From assembly GCF_001884105.1 (NCBI RefSeq), contig NZ_MACI01000057.1:143867-207866 (forward strand): a DNA stretch of 64,000 bases. Direction: 5' to 3'. Shown here in pieces: positions 18,140-26,911 of the stretch (positions within the stretch are counted from its first letter, which is position 1; every line of letters starts with the position of its first letter). Below the pieces are notes generated by a model, which was not told where the DNA came from, made no database searches, and was given only the letters and a program-made list of their open reading frames with translations. The stretch comes from Bacillus luti. Its GTDB lineage: Bacteria; Bacillota; Bacilli; Bacillales; Bacillaceae_G. A program made the translations under genes and the position numbers.

Positions 18140-19882
18140 ATGAAAAGAACAATCATGATTATTTGTCTGATTCTAAGTATGGTATGGATTTCGGCATGCA
18201 CTCCTGGAGTAGGAGAAGGGGAGAATGGTAGCGCTGTTCTACCTAATCAGTTACCTAAAAATGTAGTGTTTAAAAATGGTACAATCTATACTTCAAATGG
18301 AAAGCAAGACATCGTAGAGGCTGTAGCCATTAAAGAAGGAAAAATTACATTTGTTGGTTCAAACAAGGATGTAGAGGGATTTATAAATGAAGATACGAAA
18401 GTGGTGGATTTACAAGGACGTTTTATCCTTCCTGGTTTTGTGGACAATCATAATCATATATTTGAAGCAAAGTCACCAGCGGCAGGGAATTGTAGTGTCT
18501 CACCAGATGCTTCACTGCAAAAACAACGCTCGTATTTAAAGGATTGTAAAAAAGATGTGAAAGATGGCGAATGGATAAGTGGAACAGGATTTAGTTTGGA
18601 AGAGCTATTAAAAGATATGGACGAAAAAGCAGAACAACAAACGCCATTACAAGTTCTTGATGAGTTATTTCCTAATAATCCAGTATTAATTATGGAAAGA
18701 ACCTCTCATTCTGTATGGGTTAACTCAAAAGCACTCGAGTTAGCTGAGATAAATAAAGATACGAAAGATCCGCAAGGCGGAAGAATCATTCGGGATCCAG
18801 AAACAGGAGAACCGTTTGGTATTCTTTATGATACTGCTGGAGATATCGTGATGGAAAAAGCATGGAATTCCCAGCCGAAACTTTTTGAAAAGAATTACGA
18901 CGGTTTGTTAGACGGTTTAGATGAAGTTGCGAAGAATGGTATTACTACAGTTGGCGATGGCCGTCTTTATTGGAAACGAGGCTGGTTAGATGTTTGGAAT
19001 AAAGTAAATGACGAAAAAAAGCTAACAACGCGAGTAGTACTTCGTCCATGGGTATATCCGAATTTAAATGAAGCAGAACAAATGGAGTATTTCAAAAAAA
19101 TTAAGCGTGATGATGTATCATCTCGAATGCTTATTAATCAAGTGAAAATGTATAGTGATGGAATTAGCATTAACAGTACAGCTAAAACACTAGAAAAATA
19201 TAAATTTGAGTGGTTTAAAGGAACCCCGTATGGCTTGAACTATATTCCAGAAGAAAAGATGAAATGGTGGTTAACTGAGCTAAATAAAATTGGTTACGGT
19301 GCACTCATTCACACAATTGGTGATGGTGGGGTAAGAGAGAGTTTAAATGCAATTGAAGCAGCGAAAAAAGAAGGGGCGAATCAGCCTTATACGCTTACAC
19401 ACGTGGAAATGGTAGAAGATAGTGATATAAATCGTTTTGCTAAATTAGGTATTAGCGCTGACTTTCAAGTAGGGCATGATTTTGCGGAAGATCCAAAACA
19501 AAGCTGGGCAAGTACGTATTTTTCAGATCAACAGATGAAACGAATTATGCCGTTAGGGCGAATTTGGAAAACTGGTGCGAATGTATCACTTAGTAGTGAT
19601 TGGGATGTAAACGAACTGAATCCACTTGTGACGATTTCGAATGCATTAAGCATTGATGACAAGGGCTTGTCTGATGTATACGCAGCTATTGATGCTTATA
19701 CAATTAAGCCAGCTAAAGCGTTAGGTCTTGATAAAATTACTGGCTCGATTGAAGTAGGGAAATCAGCTGATATGATATTACTAGATGAAGATATTACTAA
19801 AATGAGTGCCGATAAGATTCCGAATGCGAAAGTTTTGGTGACGGTTTTACAAGGAGAAATAGTGTATCACAAGGAGAAGTAA
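18140..19882 (+). CDS. Lipoprotein amidohydrolase of the YtcJ/Amidohydro_3 family
   Basis: A 580-residue protein with a lipoprotein signal (lipobox WISAC, about Cys20) and a metal-dependent amidohydrolase TIM barrel. GRFILPGFVDNHNHIFEA carries the HxH-type metal site, LIHTIGDGGVRESLNAIE and YTLTHVEMV supply later His ligands, and LSSDWDVNELNPL supplies the Asp. The end, ITGSIEVGKSADMILLDEDI, is the standard closing beta-sandwich. YtcJ relatives hydrolyse amide bonds in varied small molecules. ATG 18140 follows AGAAGGAG. It is the second surface-anchored enzyme in the cluster and has its own MerR-type promoter. Confidence 0.9.
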   Translation: MKRTIMIICLILSMVWISACTPGVGEGENGSAVLPNQLPKNVVFKNGTIYTSNGKQDIVEAVAIKEGKITFVGSNKDVEGFINEDTKVVDLQGRFILPGFVDNHNHIFEAKSPAAGNCSVSPDASLQKQRSYLKDCKKDVKDGEWISGTGFSLEELLKDMDEKAEQQTPLQVLDELFPNNPVLIMERTSHSVWVNSKALELAEINKDTKDPQGGRIIRDPETGEPFGILYDTAGDIVMEKAWNSQPKLFEKNYDGLLDGLDEVAKNGITTVGDGRLYWKRGWLDVWNKVNDEKKLTTRVVLRPWVYPNLNEAEQMEYFKKIKRDDVSSRMLINQVKMYSDGISINSTAKTLEKYKFEWFKGTPYGLNYIPEEKMKWWLTELNKIGYGALIHTIGDGGVRESLNAIEAAKKEGANQPYTLTHVEMVEDSDINRFAKLGISADFQVGHDFAEDPKQSWASTYFSDQQMKRIMPLGRIWKTGANVSLSSDWDVNELNPLVTISNALSIDDKGLSDVYAAIDAYTIKPAKALGLDKITGSIEVGKSADMILLDEDITKMSADKIPNAKVLVTVLQGEIVYHKEK

Positions 19883-19927
19883 AGAGTCACCTTAAAAAGT
19901 TTCTACAAGTAAATGAATATATTCCTG

Positions 19928-19958
19928 TTGACCTTAACACGATGTCAAAGTATAGACT
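19928..19958 (+). promoter_or_regulatory. MerR-type promoter of the third deiminase
   Basis: -35 TTGACC (19928-19933), 19-bp spacer, -10 TAGACT (19953-19958; TATAGA at 17-bp spacing is an alternative). TTGAC and GTCAA half-sites are 16 bp apart, exactly as at 18068. Confidence 0.65.
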
Positions 19959-19989
19959 GGACTTACATTCAGAGAAGGGGGGAACATGT

Positions 19990-21036
19990 ATGAGAAATAT
20001 AGCAAATAGTTTGTTTTATATGCCGGCAGAATGGGAGAAACATGAAGGAACATGGCTCCAATGGCCTCATGATAAAACGCATAGAGGTGAAGGGTACAGA
20101 GCTAAGCTGGATGATATTTGGATAGCGATGGCAAAGGAACTTCATTATGGAGAAAATGTGCATATTGTTGTATGCGATGAGGAAGAGAAAGTACATGTCC
20201 AATCAAAGTTAATGGAAGCGAAAGTAGATATGGATAAAATTGATTTCTTAGTACAAGAAACTGATGATGTTTGGATACGAGATAATGGACCAATCTTTGT
20301 AAAAGATAAAGAGGGAAAGCGTCGCCTAACACACTGGGTATTTAATGGTTGGGGGGATAAATATCCGTATGAAAAAGATGCTATTATACCAACTAAAATA
20401 AGTGAAAGGTATAGCATTCCAAAAGTTGAATCTAGTGTCTGTATAGAGGGCGGGGGAATTGAGGTAAACGGAAACGGGACCTTAATGGCAGCGAAAACTT
20501 CTATTATAAATGAAAATCGAAATCCTACATTAAGTCAGGAAGAGATTGAAATGGAGTTAACGAAATATTTAGGGGTAACGAATTTTATATGGATAACTGG
20601 TATTCGCGGTGAGGATAATTATGATGAAGATACGGATTACCATATAGATGGTGCAGCACGTTTTGTAAATGAAAATACGATTCTGTATGAATATGATCCT
20701 TTTAACGAAGGAGAGTCGTATCTTTTGGAGGCGTACGAAAAGCATTATCAAGAATTGCGACAAGCAAGAAATATAGATGGAAAGCCATTTCAGCTCATAC
20801 CAGTACCAGTAACGAGAAAAATGGTTAAAGGAGCAGATTGTAAAGGCTCGTATTTGAATTTTTATATTGGAAATGAAGTCGTATTGGTACCTATATACGG
20901 TGACGAACATGACAAGTTAGGGATGTAAATTATTGAAGGTCAGTTTCCAGGGAGAAAAATTGTTGGTATTTATGTGAATGAATTGTATGCGTATGGTGGT
21001 ATGATTCACTGTGTGACGCAGCAGCATATAGGATAA
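19990..21036 (+). pseudogene. Agmatine deiminase homologue interrupted by an in-frame stop
   Basis: ATG 19990 (site AGGGGGG) opens 312 codons closely related to the 12966 protein: KHEGTWLQWPH, DDVWIRDNGPIFV, EGGGIEVNGNG and DTDYHIDGAARF. A TAA at 20926-20928 then stops the frame. The same frame continues for 35 codons (IIEGQFPGRKIVG, then YGGMIHCVTQQ) to a second stop at 21036, so no bases were lost. A single GAA-to-TAA change would explain it. The truncated product lacks the catalytic Cys (position 341 of the full frame) and should be inactive. It has no signal peptide. Confidence 0.88.
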
Positions 21037-21050
21037 AGTGATTCAAATGA

Positions 21051-21086
21051 AAAAGCATGCAGATTATATATTCTGCATGCTTTTTT
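21051..21086. terminator. Bidirectional terminator between deiminase remnant and pepF
   Basis: AAAAGCATGCAGA and TCTGCATGCTTTT form a perfect stem with A/T runs on both sides, between convergent genes. Confidence 0.9.
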
Positions 21087-22874
21087 CTACAATGCTGAAA
21101 ATTCTTCAACAAGTTCACTAAAACGATTTAATGCACTTTCAATCGGTTCTGGTGTAGTTAAATCGACACCAGCTTTTTTCAGTAGATTTAGTGGGTAATC
21201 TGAACTTCCGCCTTTAAGGAATTCGATATAGTTTTTCTGTGCATTTGGATCGCCGCTTAATAATTTGTCAGCGATTTGAATGGCAGAGGCAAATCCGGTT
21301 GCGTATTTGTACACGTAAAATGGACGATAGAAATGAGGAATTCTAGACCATCCGTATTTTACTTCTTCATCAAATACAAGTGAATCACCATTATATTCTC
21401 TAAATAGACTTTCATAAATTTCACTGAAGATTTTTTCGTTTAATGGTTTACCTTGCTCAGCCATTTCATGTGTAATTTTTTCAAATTCTGCAAACATGAT
21501 TTGTGTAAAGAAAGTACCTTTAAAGCTATCGATAAAGTAGTTAATTAAATGATTACGCACGTTCGTTTCTTTCGCTTCTTTTAATAAATAATGGATTAAT
21601 AACACTTCATTTACTGTAGAAGCGACTTCTGCAACAAAGATGGAATAGTGTGCAGAAATCCTTGGTTGGTATCCGTGCGAATAATGCGTATGCATGCCGT
21701 GACCACACTCGTGAGTAAGAGTGAAAAGGCTATTTAAATCATCGTGATGATTTAAAAGAATGAAAGGATGAACGCCGTATACACCAAAGTTATAAGCGCC
21801 AGAACGTTTTCCAGGCGTTTCTCTCACGTCTATATATCGTTTGTCTTTAAAGCTTTTTAATGTTTCAATATATTCTTCTCCTAAAGGAGCAAGTGATGCG
21901 ATCATAATATCAAACGCTTCGTCGTATGGAATATCTTGTTTCACACCCGTTACTAAATCGACGCTTAAGTCATATTGTCTTAGTTCGTCTACATTTAACT
22001 TTTCTTTTCGAAGTTCATTATATGTGTGTAAAGATTGAATGTTTTTCTTCGTTGTATCAATTAAATTGTGATATACTTCTTTCGGAACCATATCACCAAA
22101 TAATGATTTCTCTAAAGCAGATGGATACTTTCTTAGCTTCGAAACAGTAACGTTATTTTTAATTGCAGCAGATAAAGTAGAAGCGATGGAGTTCTTTAAT
22201 TGAACATACGGTTTGTAATACGCTTTATACGCTTCTTTTCGCTTATCGCGATTCTCATCTTCTATTAATTTTGCATACATTCCGCGTGTTAAGTTCACTT
22301 TCTTTCCATCATCAGTCGTCACTTCACCAAAAATAATATCTGCATTATTTAACATACTAAATGTGTGCTGCGGAGAAGAAAGTGCTTCACCCATTTGTGA
22401 TAAAATTTCTTCTTGATCCTTATTTAATACGTGCTTTTTATAGCGGTACAATTCAAATAAATCTTCTTTATAATATTGCAATCCTTCTGTTTCATCTATG
22501 TAAGTATGTAATGTGTTCTCATCGATGCTAAGTAAGAATGGAGAGAAGAATGATTTAGCTGCGCTGACTTTCACATGTAATTGCGATACTTTATCAACAA
22601 GTGATTGAGAGTTCGTATCGCGTGTATCTAGGTCAGATTGTAATCGTGCGTAAGCAAACATTAAAGATAATATGCTAGATACTTCTTCGCTCTTCGTTAA
22701 ATAAGCAAGTAAACGATTGCCGTCGTGAATGTTTCCGTTAAATTCCTTTAGTTCGTTCGTCAATATCTCTATTTTTTTATAATCATTTTCCCAATCCTCA
22801 AGTGTGTCGTATATATCAGTTAAGTTCCATTTTTCATTATTAGGTACGTTTAATCGATCTGTAAGTTCTATCAT
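21087..22874 (-). CDS. pepF: Oligoendopeptidase F (M3 family)
   Basis: About 595 residues, full length for the M3 metallopeptidase PepF, which cleaves peptides of roughly 7-17 residues in the cytosol. The zinc site is LTHECGHGMHTHYSHG (HExxH form HECGH), with the downstream Glu in YSIFVAEVASTVNEVL. The C-terminal GWSRIPHFYRPFYVYKYATG region is typical. The second ATG (22874) is preferred over 22880 because AAAGGA lies 7 nt before it. A TAGTTA-5-TAACTA repeat near 22900 could be a regulatory site. Confidence 0.95.
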   Translation of the reverse strand: MIELTDRLNVPNNEKWNLTDIYDTLEDWENDYKKIEILTNELKEFNGNIHDGNRLLAYLTKSEEVSSILSLMFAYARLQSDLDTRDTNSQSLVDKVSQLHVKVSAAKSFFSPFLLSIDENTLHTYIDETEGLQYYKEDLFELYRYKKHVLNKDQEEILSQMGEALSSPQHTFSMLNNADIIFGEVTTDDGKKVNLTRGMYAKLIEDENRDKRKEAYKAYYKPYVQLKNSIASTLSAAIKNNVTVSKLRKYPSALEKSLFGDMVPKEVYHNLIDTTKKNIQSLHTYNELRKEKLNVDELRQYDLSVDLVTGVKQDIPYDEAFDIMIASLAPLGEEYIETLKSFKDKRYIDVRETPGKRSGAYNFGVYGVHPFILLNHHDDLNSLFTLTHECGHGMHTHYSHGYQPRISAHYSIFVAEVASTVNEVLLIHYLLKEAKETNVRNHLINYFIDSFKGTFFTQIMFAEFEKITHEMAEQGKPLNEKIFSEIYESLFREYNGDSLVFDEEVKYGWSRIPHFYRPFYVYKYATGFASAIQIADKLLSGDPNAQKNYIEFLKGGSSDYPLNLLKKAGVDLTTPEPIESALNRFSELVEEFSAL

Positions 22875-22954
22875 AATCATTTCCTTTCTACATGTGTAGT
22901 TACTATATAACTATGAAATACAACAAATTGCAAAAAATCCCTGCTGAAAAATTG

Positions 22955-22984
22955 AAAAGCATCGCCAAAAGTGGCAATGCTTAA
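22955..22984 (-). terminator. Terminator of nat
   Basis: On the minus strand AAGCATTGCC pairs with GGCGATGCTT around CACTTTT, and a T-rich stretch follows. Confidence 0.75.
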
Positions 22985-22987
22985 AGG

Positions 22988-23779
22988 TTATAATGTAATT
23001 CCAAATTTCGAATGTAAAAGGTTTGCATATTGTTCGTCTGTAACTGTTTCTTTCGTTTTTTTGCCGTTTTTCGTTACTGTAAGACTATCTTTCGTTAAAG
23101 AAGCATGCCCATCTTCTGTAAGTTTTACAATAAGAGGTATTTTATTAAATGGTGAACCTTCATGTTCAACGATAATTTTTTGTGCTGCATTTGCTTTTTC
23201 TTCATTTACTGCTTCTGAATAAAATGCATAGCCTAGCGTCCAATCGTCAGCAGAAGATTGATCTAAAAACTCATTGTTTTTACGCATTTCTAACATGTAA
23301 TTTCCCTTTTCAGTCGTTTCTTTACGAATACGATAATCTCCTGTAACAGAGTGAACGACTTCACCTGAGAATGGGACAGGTGCAAGAGGTAAGTATGATC
23401 CGAATCCAACTTCAATTAAATAAAATGCATCCTGATGTTTTAAAACAGTTGCGACATGACCAGAATCAACAGCCCATGTAGAATTTGCTACATTATACAC
23501 TGTTCCTGAGACGAGATGAACATCGAATCCAGAGTCTTTAAGGAAGTAATACATAGTAGGATTTAATTCATAACAAAGACCGCCACGGTTGTTTACTAAA
23601 ATTTTTTCTTTTACATTTTCTTTTGATATTTTTTTAAAGTTCTTTTCGAGAACATTTAAGTTTTCAAATGGAACAGTTTGTGCCATTGCTTGCATGATGT
23701 GAGGTAAATCTTCAAATGAAACAGTTGCTATTTCTTCTATATGTAATCGTGCGAAAAATTGTTTTTGAAAATCTGTCAT
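22988..23779 (-). CDS. nat: Arylamine N-acetyltransferase with Cys-His-Glu triad
   Basis: A 263-residue NAT that transfers acetyl from acetyl-CoA to arylamines and hydrazines. The catalytic Cys lies in NNRGGLCYELN and the His in VDSGHVATVL. Where most NATs have Asp (DVGFG) this one reads LIEVGFGSYLPL, so the third residue is Glu. A Cys-His-Glu triad has been described in one B. cereus NAT isoenzyme, so this is probably that paralogue and not a broken enzyme. ATG 23779 follows CGGAGGG. It is a single-gene unit. Confidence 0.93.
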   Translation of the reverse strand: MTDFQKQFFARLHIEEIATVSFEDLPHIMQAMAQTVPFENLNVLEKNFKKISKENVKEKILVNNRGGLCYELNPTMYYFLKDSGFDVHLVSGTVYNVANSTWAVDSGHVATVLKHQDAFYLIEVGFGSYLPLAPVPFSGEVVHSVTGDYRIRKETTEKGNYMLEMRKNNEFLDQSSADDWTLGYAFYSEAVNEEKANAAQKIIVEHEGSPFNKIPLIVKLTEDGHASLTKDSLTVTKNGKKTKETVTDEQYANLLHSKFGITL

Positions 23780-23939
23780 GGAAATCCCTCCGTTAAACGA
23801 TTTATATATATTGTATCTAATATTGAAAGAGGAAACATCTGCATATGTGCGTACGACTAAAGTATGACACCTTTACTTCTAGCTATACATATAGTATGAT
23901 GATTTCAGTAAATTAGATTTCAATGACTATAATATAAAT

Positions 23940-24206
23940 TAATGAGAGGTGCTTTTTGTGAGTGCGGTAGGTACTAAATAGGAAAAATTTAATGAAATAA
24001 ATCGGATAAGATCAGGGGATTTTTATGTATATCATACCCCTAACTTTGTCATGGATTTATTTCGATACCTATGAAGATACCTACAATACTTTATAAAGCG
24101 TGTAATAAGAGGAGTGCCATATACTTTTTAGGTGGCTTATTTTCTCATACGTTATTACACATGCCTTGTAAATGTAAAAGCTGCGGTATCCCCGCAGCTT
24201 TTTTGT
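23940..24206 (+). ncRNA. Candidate structured RNA (three hairpins) upstream of the mutS2-like gene
   Basis: About 265 nt without a gene but dense in nested complementarity. Domain 1 pairs 23967-23973/24078-24084, 23978-23982/24068-24072, 23994-24003/24054-24063 (10 bp perfect) and 24014-24018/24037-24041. Domain 2 pairs 24100-24108/24152-24160 with an inner GCCA/TGGC. Domain 3 is a terminator at 24176-24205. TATAAT at 23928-23933 could be the -10. It may be a free small RNA, a leader, or a mobile repeat of the bcr type. I know no matching class. Confidence 0.45.
24176..24205 (+). terminator. Terminator closing the candidate RNA
   Basis: AAAAGCTGCGG (24176-24186) and CCGCAGCTTTT (24192-24202) are perfect 11-bp arms followed by more T. 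It lies 113 bp upstream of the mutS2-like start. Confidence 0.85.
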
Positions 24207-24318
24207 ATATGTTTTTAATGTATAAAAATGGTAATTGAATAATGTAGAGCTCATTGGAATCTAATGAGTAGGTATCTTCATTTATGAAATATATGAATCA
24301 TAGTGAGGAGAAATAAAA

Positions 24319-26220
24319 ATGAATACGATGACTTTTGAAAAGTTACAATATAACGAATTAAAAGAAATAGTGAAATCTTATTGTGTAAGTGGATTAGGAA
24401 AGGAATTACTAAATAAATTAGAACCGAGTACGAGTATAAAAATAGTAAAGAATCGATTAAATGAAACAACCGAAGCGCGAGCTATATTAGATGCAGAAGG
24501 GCATGTTCCTTTCTTCGGCATTTCAAATATTGCTAGTACAATTCAAAAATTAGAAAAAGGGATGATTTTAGATCCAGAAGAATTAGTAAGTGTTTCAGAC
24601 TTTTTACGTGGATGTAGAAAGATTAAAAAGTTTATGTTAGATAAAGAATTCTTTGCACCGGTATTAGCTTCTTATGCAAATTCAATGACTGAATATAAAA
24701 GTATTGAAGAGGAAATTAACTTTTCAATTAAAGGAACTAGTATTGATGCAGCTGCTAGTAAAGAGCTAAAACGAATTCGAAATAATATCGATGCTGTAGA
24801 TGGAAAAATAAAAGAACGTTTAACGAAGTTTTTAAATAGTAGTGCAAATAAGAAGTATATTCAGGAATTCTTTATTAGTAAAAAGGATGATCGTTATACG
24901 ATTCCCATTAAATCTACTTATAAAAATCAAGTTGCGGGAAGTATCGTTGAGGCATCTGCAAAAGGTTCTACTGTATTTATAGAACCGCATACCGTTACAA
25001 AGTTAAATGTAGAACTTGCAAGTTTAAAAGCAGAAGAAGCAATGGAAGAATATCAAATTTTAGCAACTTTATCAGGAATGGTGTTAGAAAACATTTATAG
25101 TATAAAAATTAACATGGAGCTAATTAGCCAGTATGATATGGTATTTGCGAAAGCGAAATTTAGTAAATCAATCGATGGAATAGAACCGAAGTTAAACGAT
25201 CATGGGTATATTCATTTAGTGAATTGTAAGCACCCGCTTTTAACAGGGTCAGTTGTACCGTTAAACTTTGAAATCGGTCAAGAATACCGCAGTTTAATTA
25301 TTACAGGACCGAATGCGGGTGGAAAAACAATTGTGTTAAAAACAATTGGATTGTTAACATTAGCGACAATGTCAGGCCTTCACATTGCTGGAGATAAAGA
25401 AACGGAAATCGCTATTTTTGAAAATGTATTTGTAGATATTGGTGATAATCAAAGTATCGAAAATGCACTAAGTACATTCTCATCTCATATGAAAAATCTA
25501 TCTGAGATTATGAGAATGTCAAATAATAATACGTTGCTATTATTTGATGAAATAGGAAGTGGTACAGAACCGAATGAAGGCGCAGCACTTGCAATTTCTA
25601 TTTTAGAAGAGTTGTACCTTGCGGGATGTATTACAGTTGCGAGTACGCATTACGGAGAAATTAAACGATTCTCAGAAATGCATGATGACTTTATGAATGC
25701 AGCGATGCAATTCAATAGTGAAACGTTAGAGCCGCTTTATAAATTAGTAATCGGTAAATCAGGGGAAAGTAATGCACTTTGGATTGCAAATAAAATGAAC
25801 GTAAAAGAGCATGTACTGAAAAGAGCAAAAGAGTATATGGGAAATAAAGAGTACGCTTTAGAAAAAGTGAATGAAAGTAAAATTAGAAAACCGAAATTTG
25901 TGCAGGAAAAAAGGGGAAAACATTATGAGTACAAAATTGGTGACCGTGTAAATTTATTGGATCATGATGATTTTGGTATTATTTATAAAGAAATAGATAA
26001 CTTCTATAACGTCGTTGTATATTATAACGGTGAATTCGTTGAAGTAAATGTAAAACGTATTACATTAGAGGTAGCAGCGAAGGAATTATACCCAGAGGGA
26101 TACGATTTAAATACACTATTTGTTAATTATAAAGAGCGAAAAATGCAACACGACATTGAGCGTGGATCGAAAAAAGCGCTTCGTAAAATTCAAAAAGAAA
26201 TAAAAAAGAATAGAGGATAA
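24319..26220 (+). CDS. MutS2-like ATPase without Smr nuclease domain
   Basis: A 633-residue MutS-family protein of the MutS2 branch. The core lever region carries SIVEASAKGSTVFIEP (residues 210-227). The ATPase has GPNAGGKT (about 333-340), LLLFDEIGSGTEPNEG as Walker B and ASTHYGEIK. MutS2 is normally near 785 residues and ends in an Smr endonuclease. This protein instead ends in a basic lysine-rich tail (KKALRKIQKEIKKNRG), so it is a paralogue lacking the nuclease. MutS2 acts on recombination intermediates or stalled ribosomes; the role of the short form is unknown. ATG 24319 follows GAGGAG. Confidence 0.88.
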   Translation: MNTMTFEKLQYNELKEIVKSYCVSGLGKELLNKLEPSTSIKIVKNRLNETTEARAILDAEGHVPFFGISNIASTIQKLEKGMILDPEELVSVSDFLRGCRKIKKFMLDKEFFAPVLASYANSMTEYKSIEEEINFSIKGTSIDAAASKELKRIRNNIDAVDGKIKERLTKFLNSSANKKYIQEFFISKKDDRYTIPIKSTYKNQVAGSIVEASAKGSTVFIEPHTVTKLNVELASLKAEEAMEEYQILATLSGMVLENIYSIKINMELISQYDMVFAKAKFSKSIDGIEPKLNDHGYIHLVNCKHPLLTGSVVPLNFEIGQEYRSLIITGPNAGGKTIVLKTIGLLTLATMSGLHIAGDKETEIAIFENVFVDIGDNQSIENALSTFSSHMKNLSEIMRMSNNNTLLLFDEIGSGTEPNEGAALAISILEELYLAGCITVASTHYGEIKRFSEMHDDFMNAAMQFNSETLEPLYKLVIGKSGESNALWIANKMNVKEHVLKRAKEYMGNKEYALEKVNESKIRKPKFVQEKRGKHYEYKIGDRVNLLDHDDFGIIYKEIDNFYNVVVYYNGEFVEVNVKRITLEVAAKELYPEGYDLNTLFVNYKERKMQHDIERGSKKALRKIQKEIKKNRG

Positions 26221-26226
26221 ATTAAA

Positions 26227-26751
26227 ATGGTAACGATTAGACAAGAGCAAAAAAATGATTATAGAAAAATAGAAGAAGTTGTAAAAGAAGCATTTTTAAA
26301 TGAAGAATTTAGCGATAAAACGGAACATGAACTTGTAAAGCGTATTAGAGAATGTGACGCGTTTGTTCCAGCGTTATCTATTGTTGCGGTAGATGAGGAA
26401 ATAGTTGGTCACATTATGTTATCTAAAATTACGATAGAAAAGGATGGAGCTTCTGTAGATTCATTAGCGCTTGCACCAGTATCAGTTGCTACGGGCCATC
26501 AGAAAAAAGGAATTGGTGTAAAGCTTATTGTAGCTGCTTTAGAAAAGGCGAAAAAACTTGGATACGGGTCAGTTGTAGTATTAGGACATCCAGAATACTA
26601 TCCGAAATTTGGTTTTAAGAAAGCAAGTGAGTGGAATATAAAAGCGCCATTTGAAGTACCAGATGAAGTGTTTATGATGATGGAATTAAGGGAGAATGCT
26701 CTTGAAGGTGTAGAAGGGATTGTACAATACTCGAGTGCCTTTTCTGAATAA
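26227..26751 (+). CDS. GNAT N-acetyltransferase (YhbS-like)
   Basis: A 174-residue GNAT protein. The acetyl-CoA motif is ATGHQKKGIGVKLIVAALEKAKKLGYGSVVVLGHPEYYPKFGF split over residues 98-142, where HPEYYPKFGF is typical of the YhbS subgroup. Its start lies 6 bp after the mutS2-like stop, and its ribosome binding site (AGAGGA) overlaps that stop, so the two genes are coupled in one operon. The substrate is unknown. Confidence 0.88.
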   Translation: MVTIRQEQKNDYRKIEEVVKEAFLNEEFSDKTEHELVKRIRECDAFVPALSIVAVDEEIVGHIMLSKITIEKDGASVDSLALAPVSVATGHQKKGIGVKLIVAALEKAKKLGYGSVVVLGHPEYYPKFGFKKASEWNIKAPFEVPDEVFMMMELRENALEGVEGIVQYSSAFSE

Positions 26752-26911
26752 AAGTACCGAGTAAGAAATGTAATCATACAAAACGCTATCTTTTTGTTGA
26801 AATGTACAGAAAGGTAGTGTTTTTTATTAAGCAGATTTACTTACATATATTTTGCTCAATGAATAATTAAGATGGTAAAATTGATATAGAAATGTAAAGG
26901 GAGCGAAGAGA

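Noticed and set aside
20145-20910. Minus-strand frames opposite the third deiminase
   Set aside because: They are shadows of the coding frame on the plus strand with no site or family resemblance.
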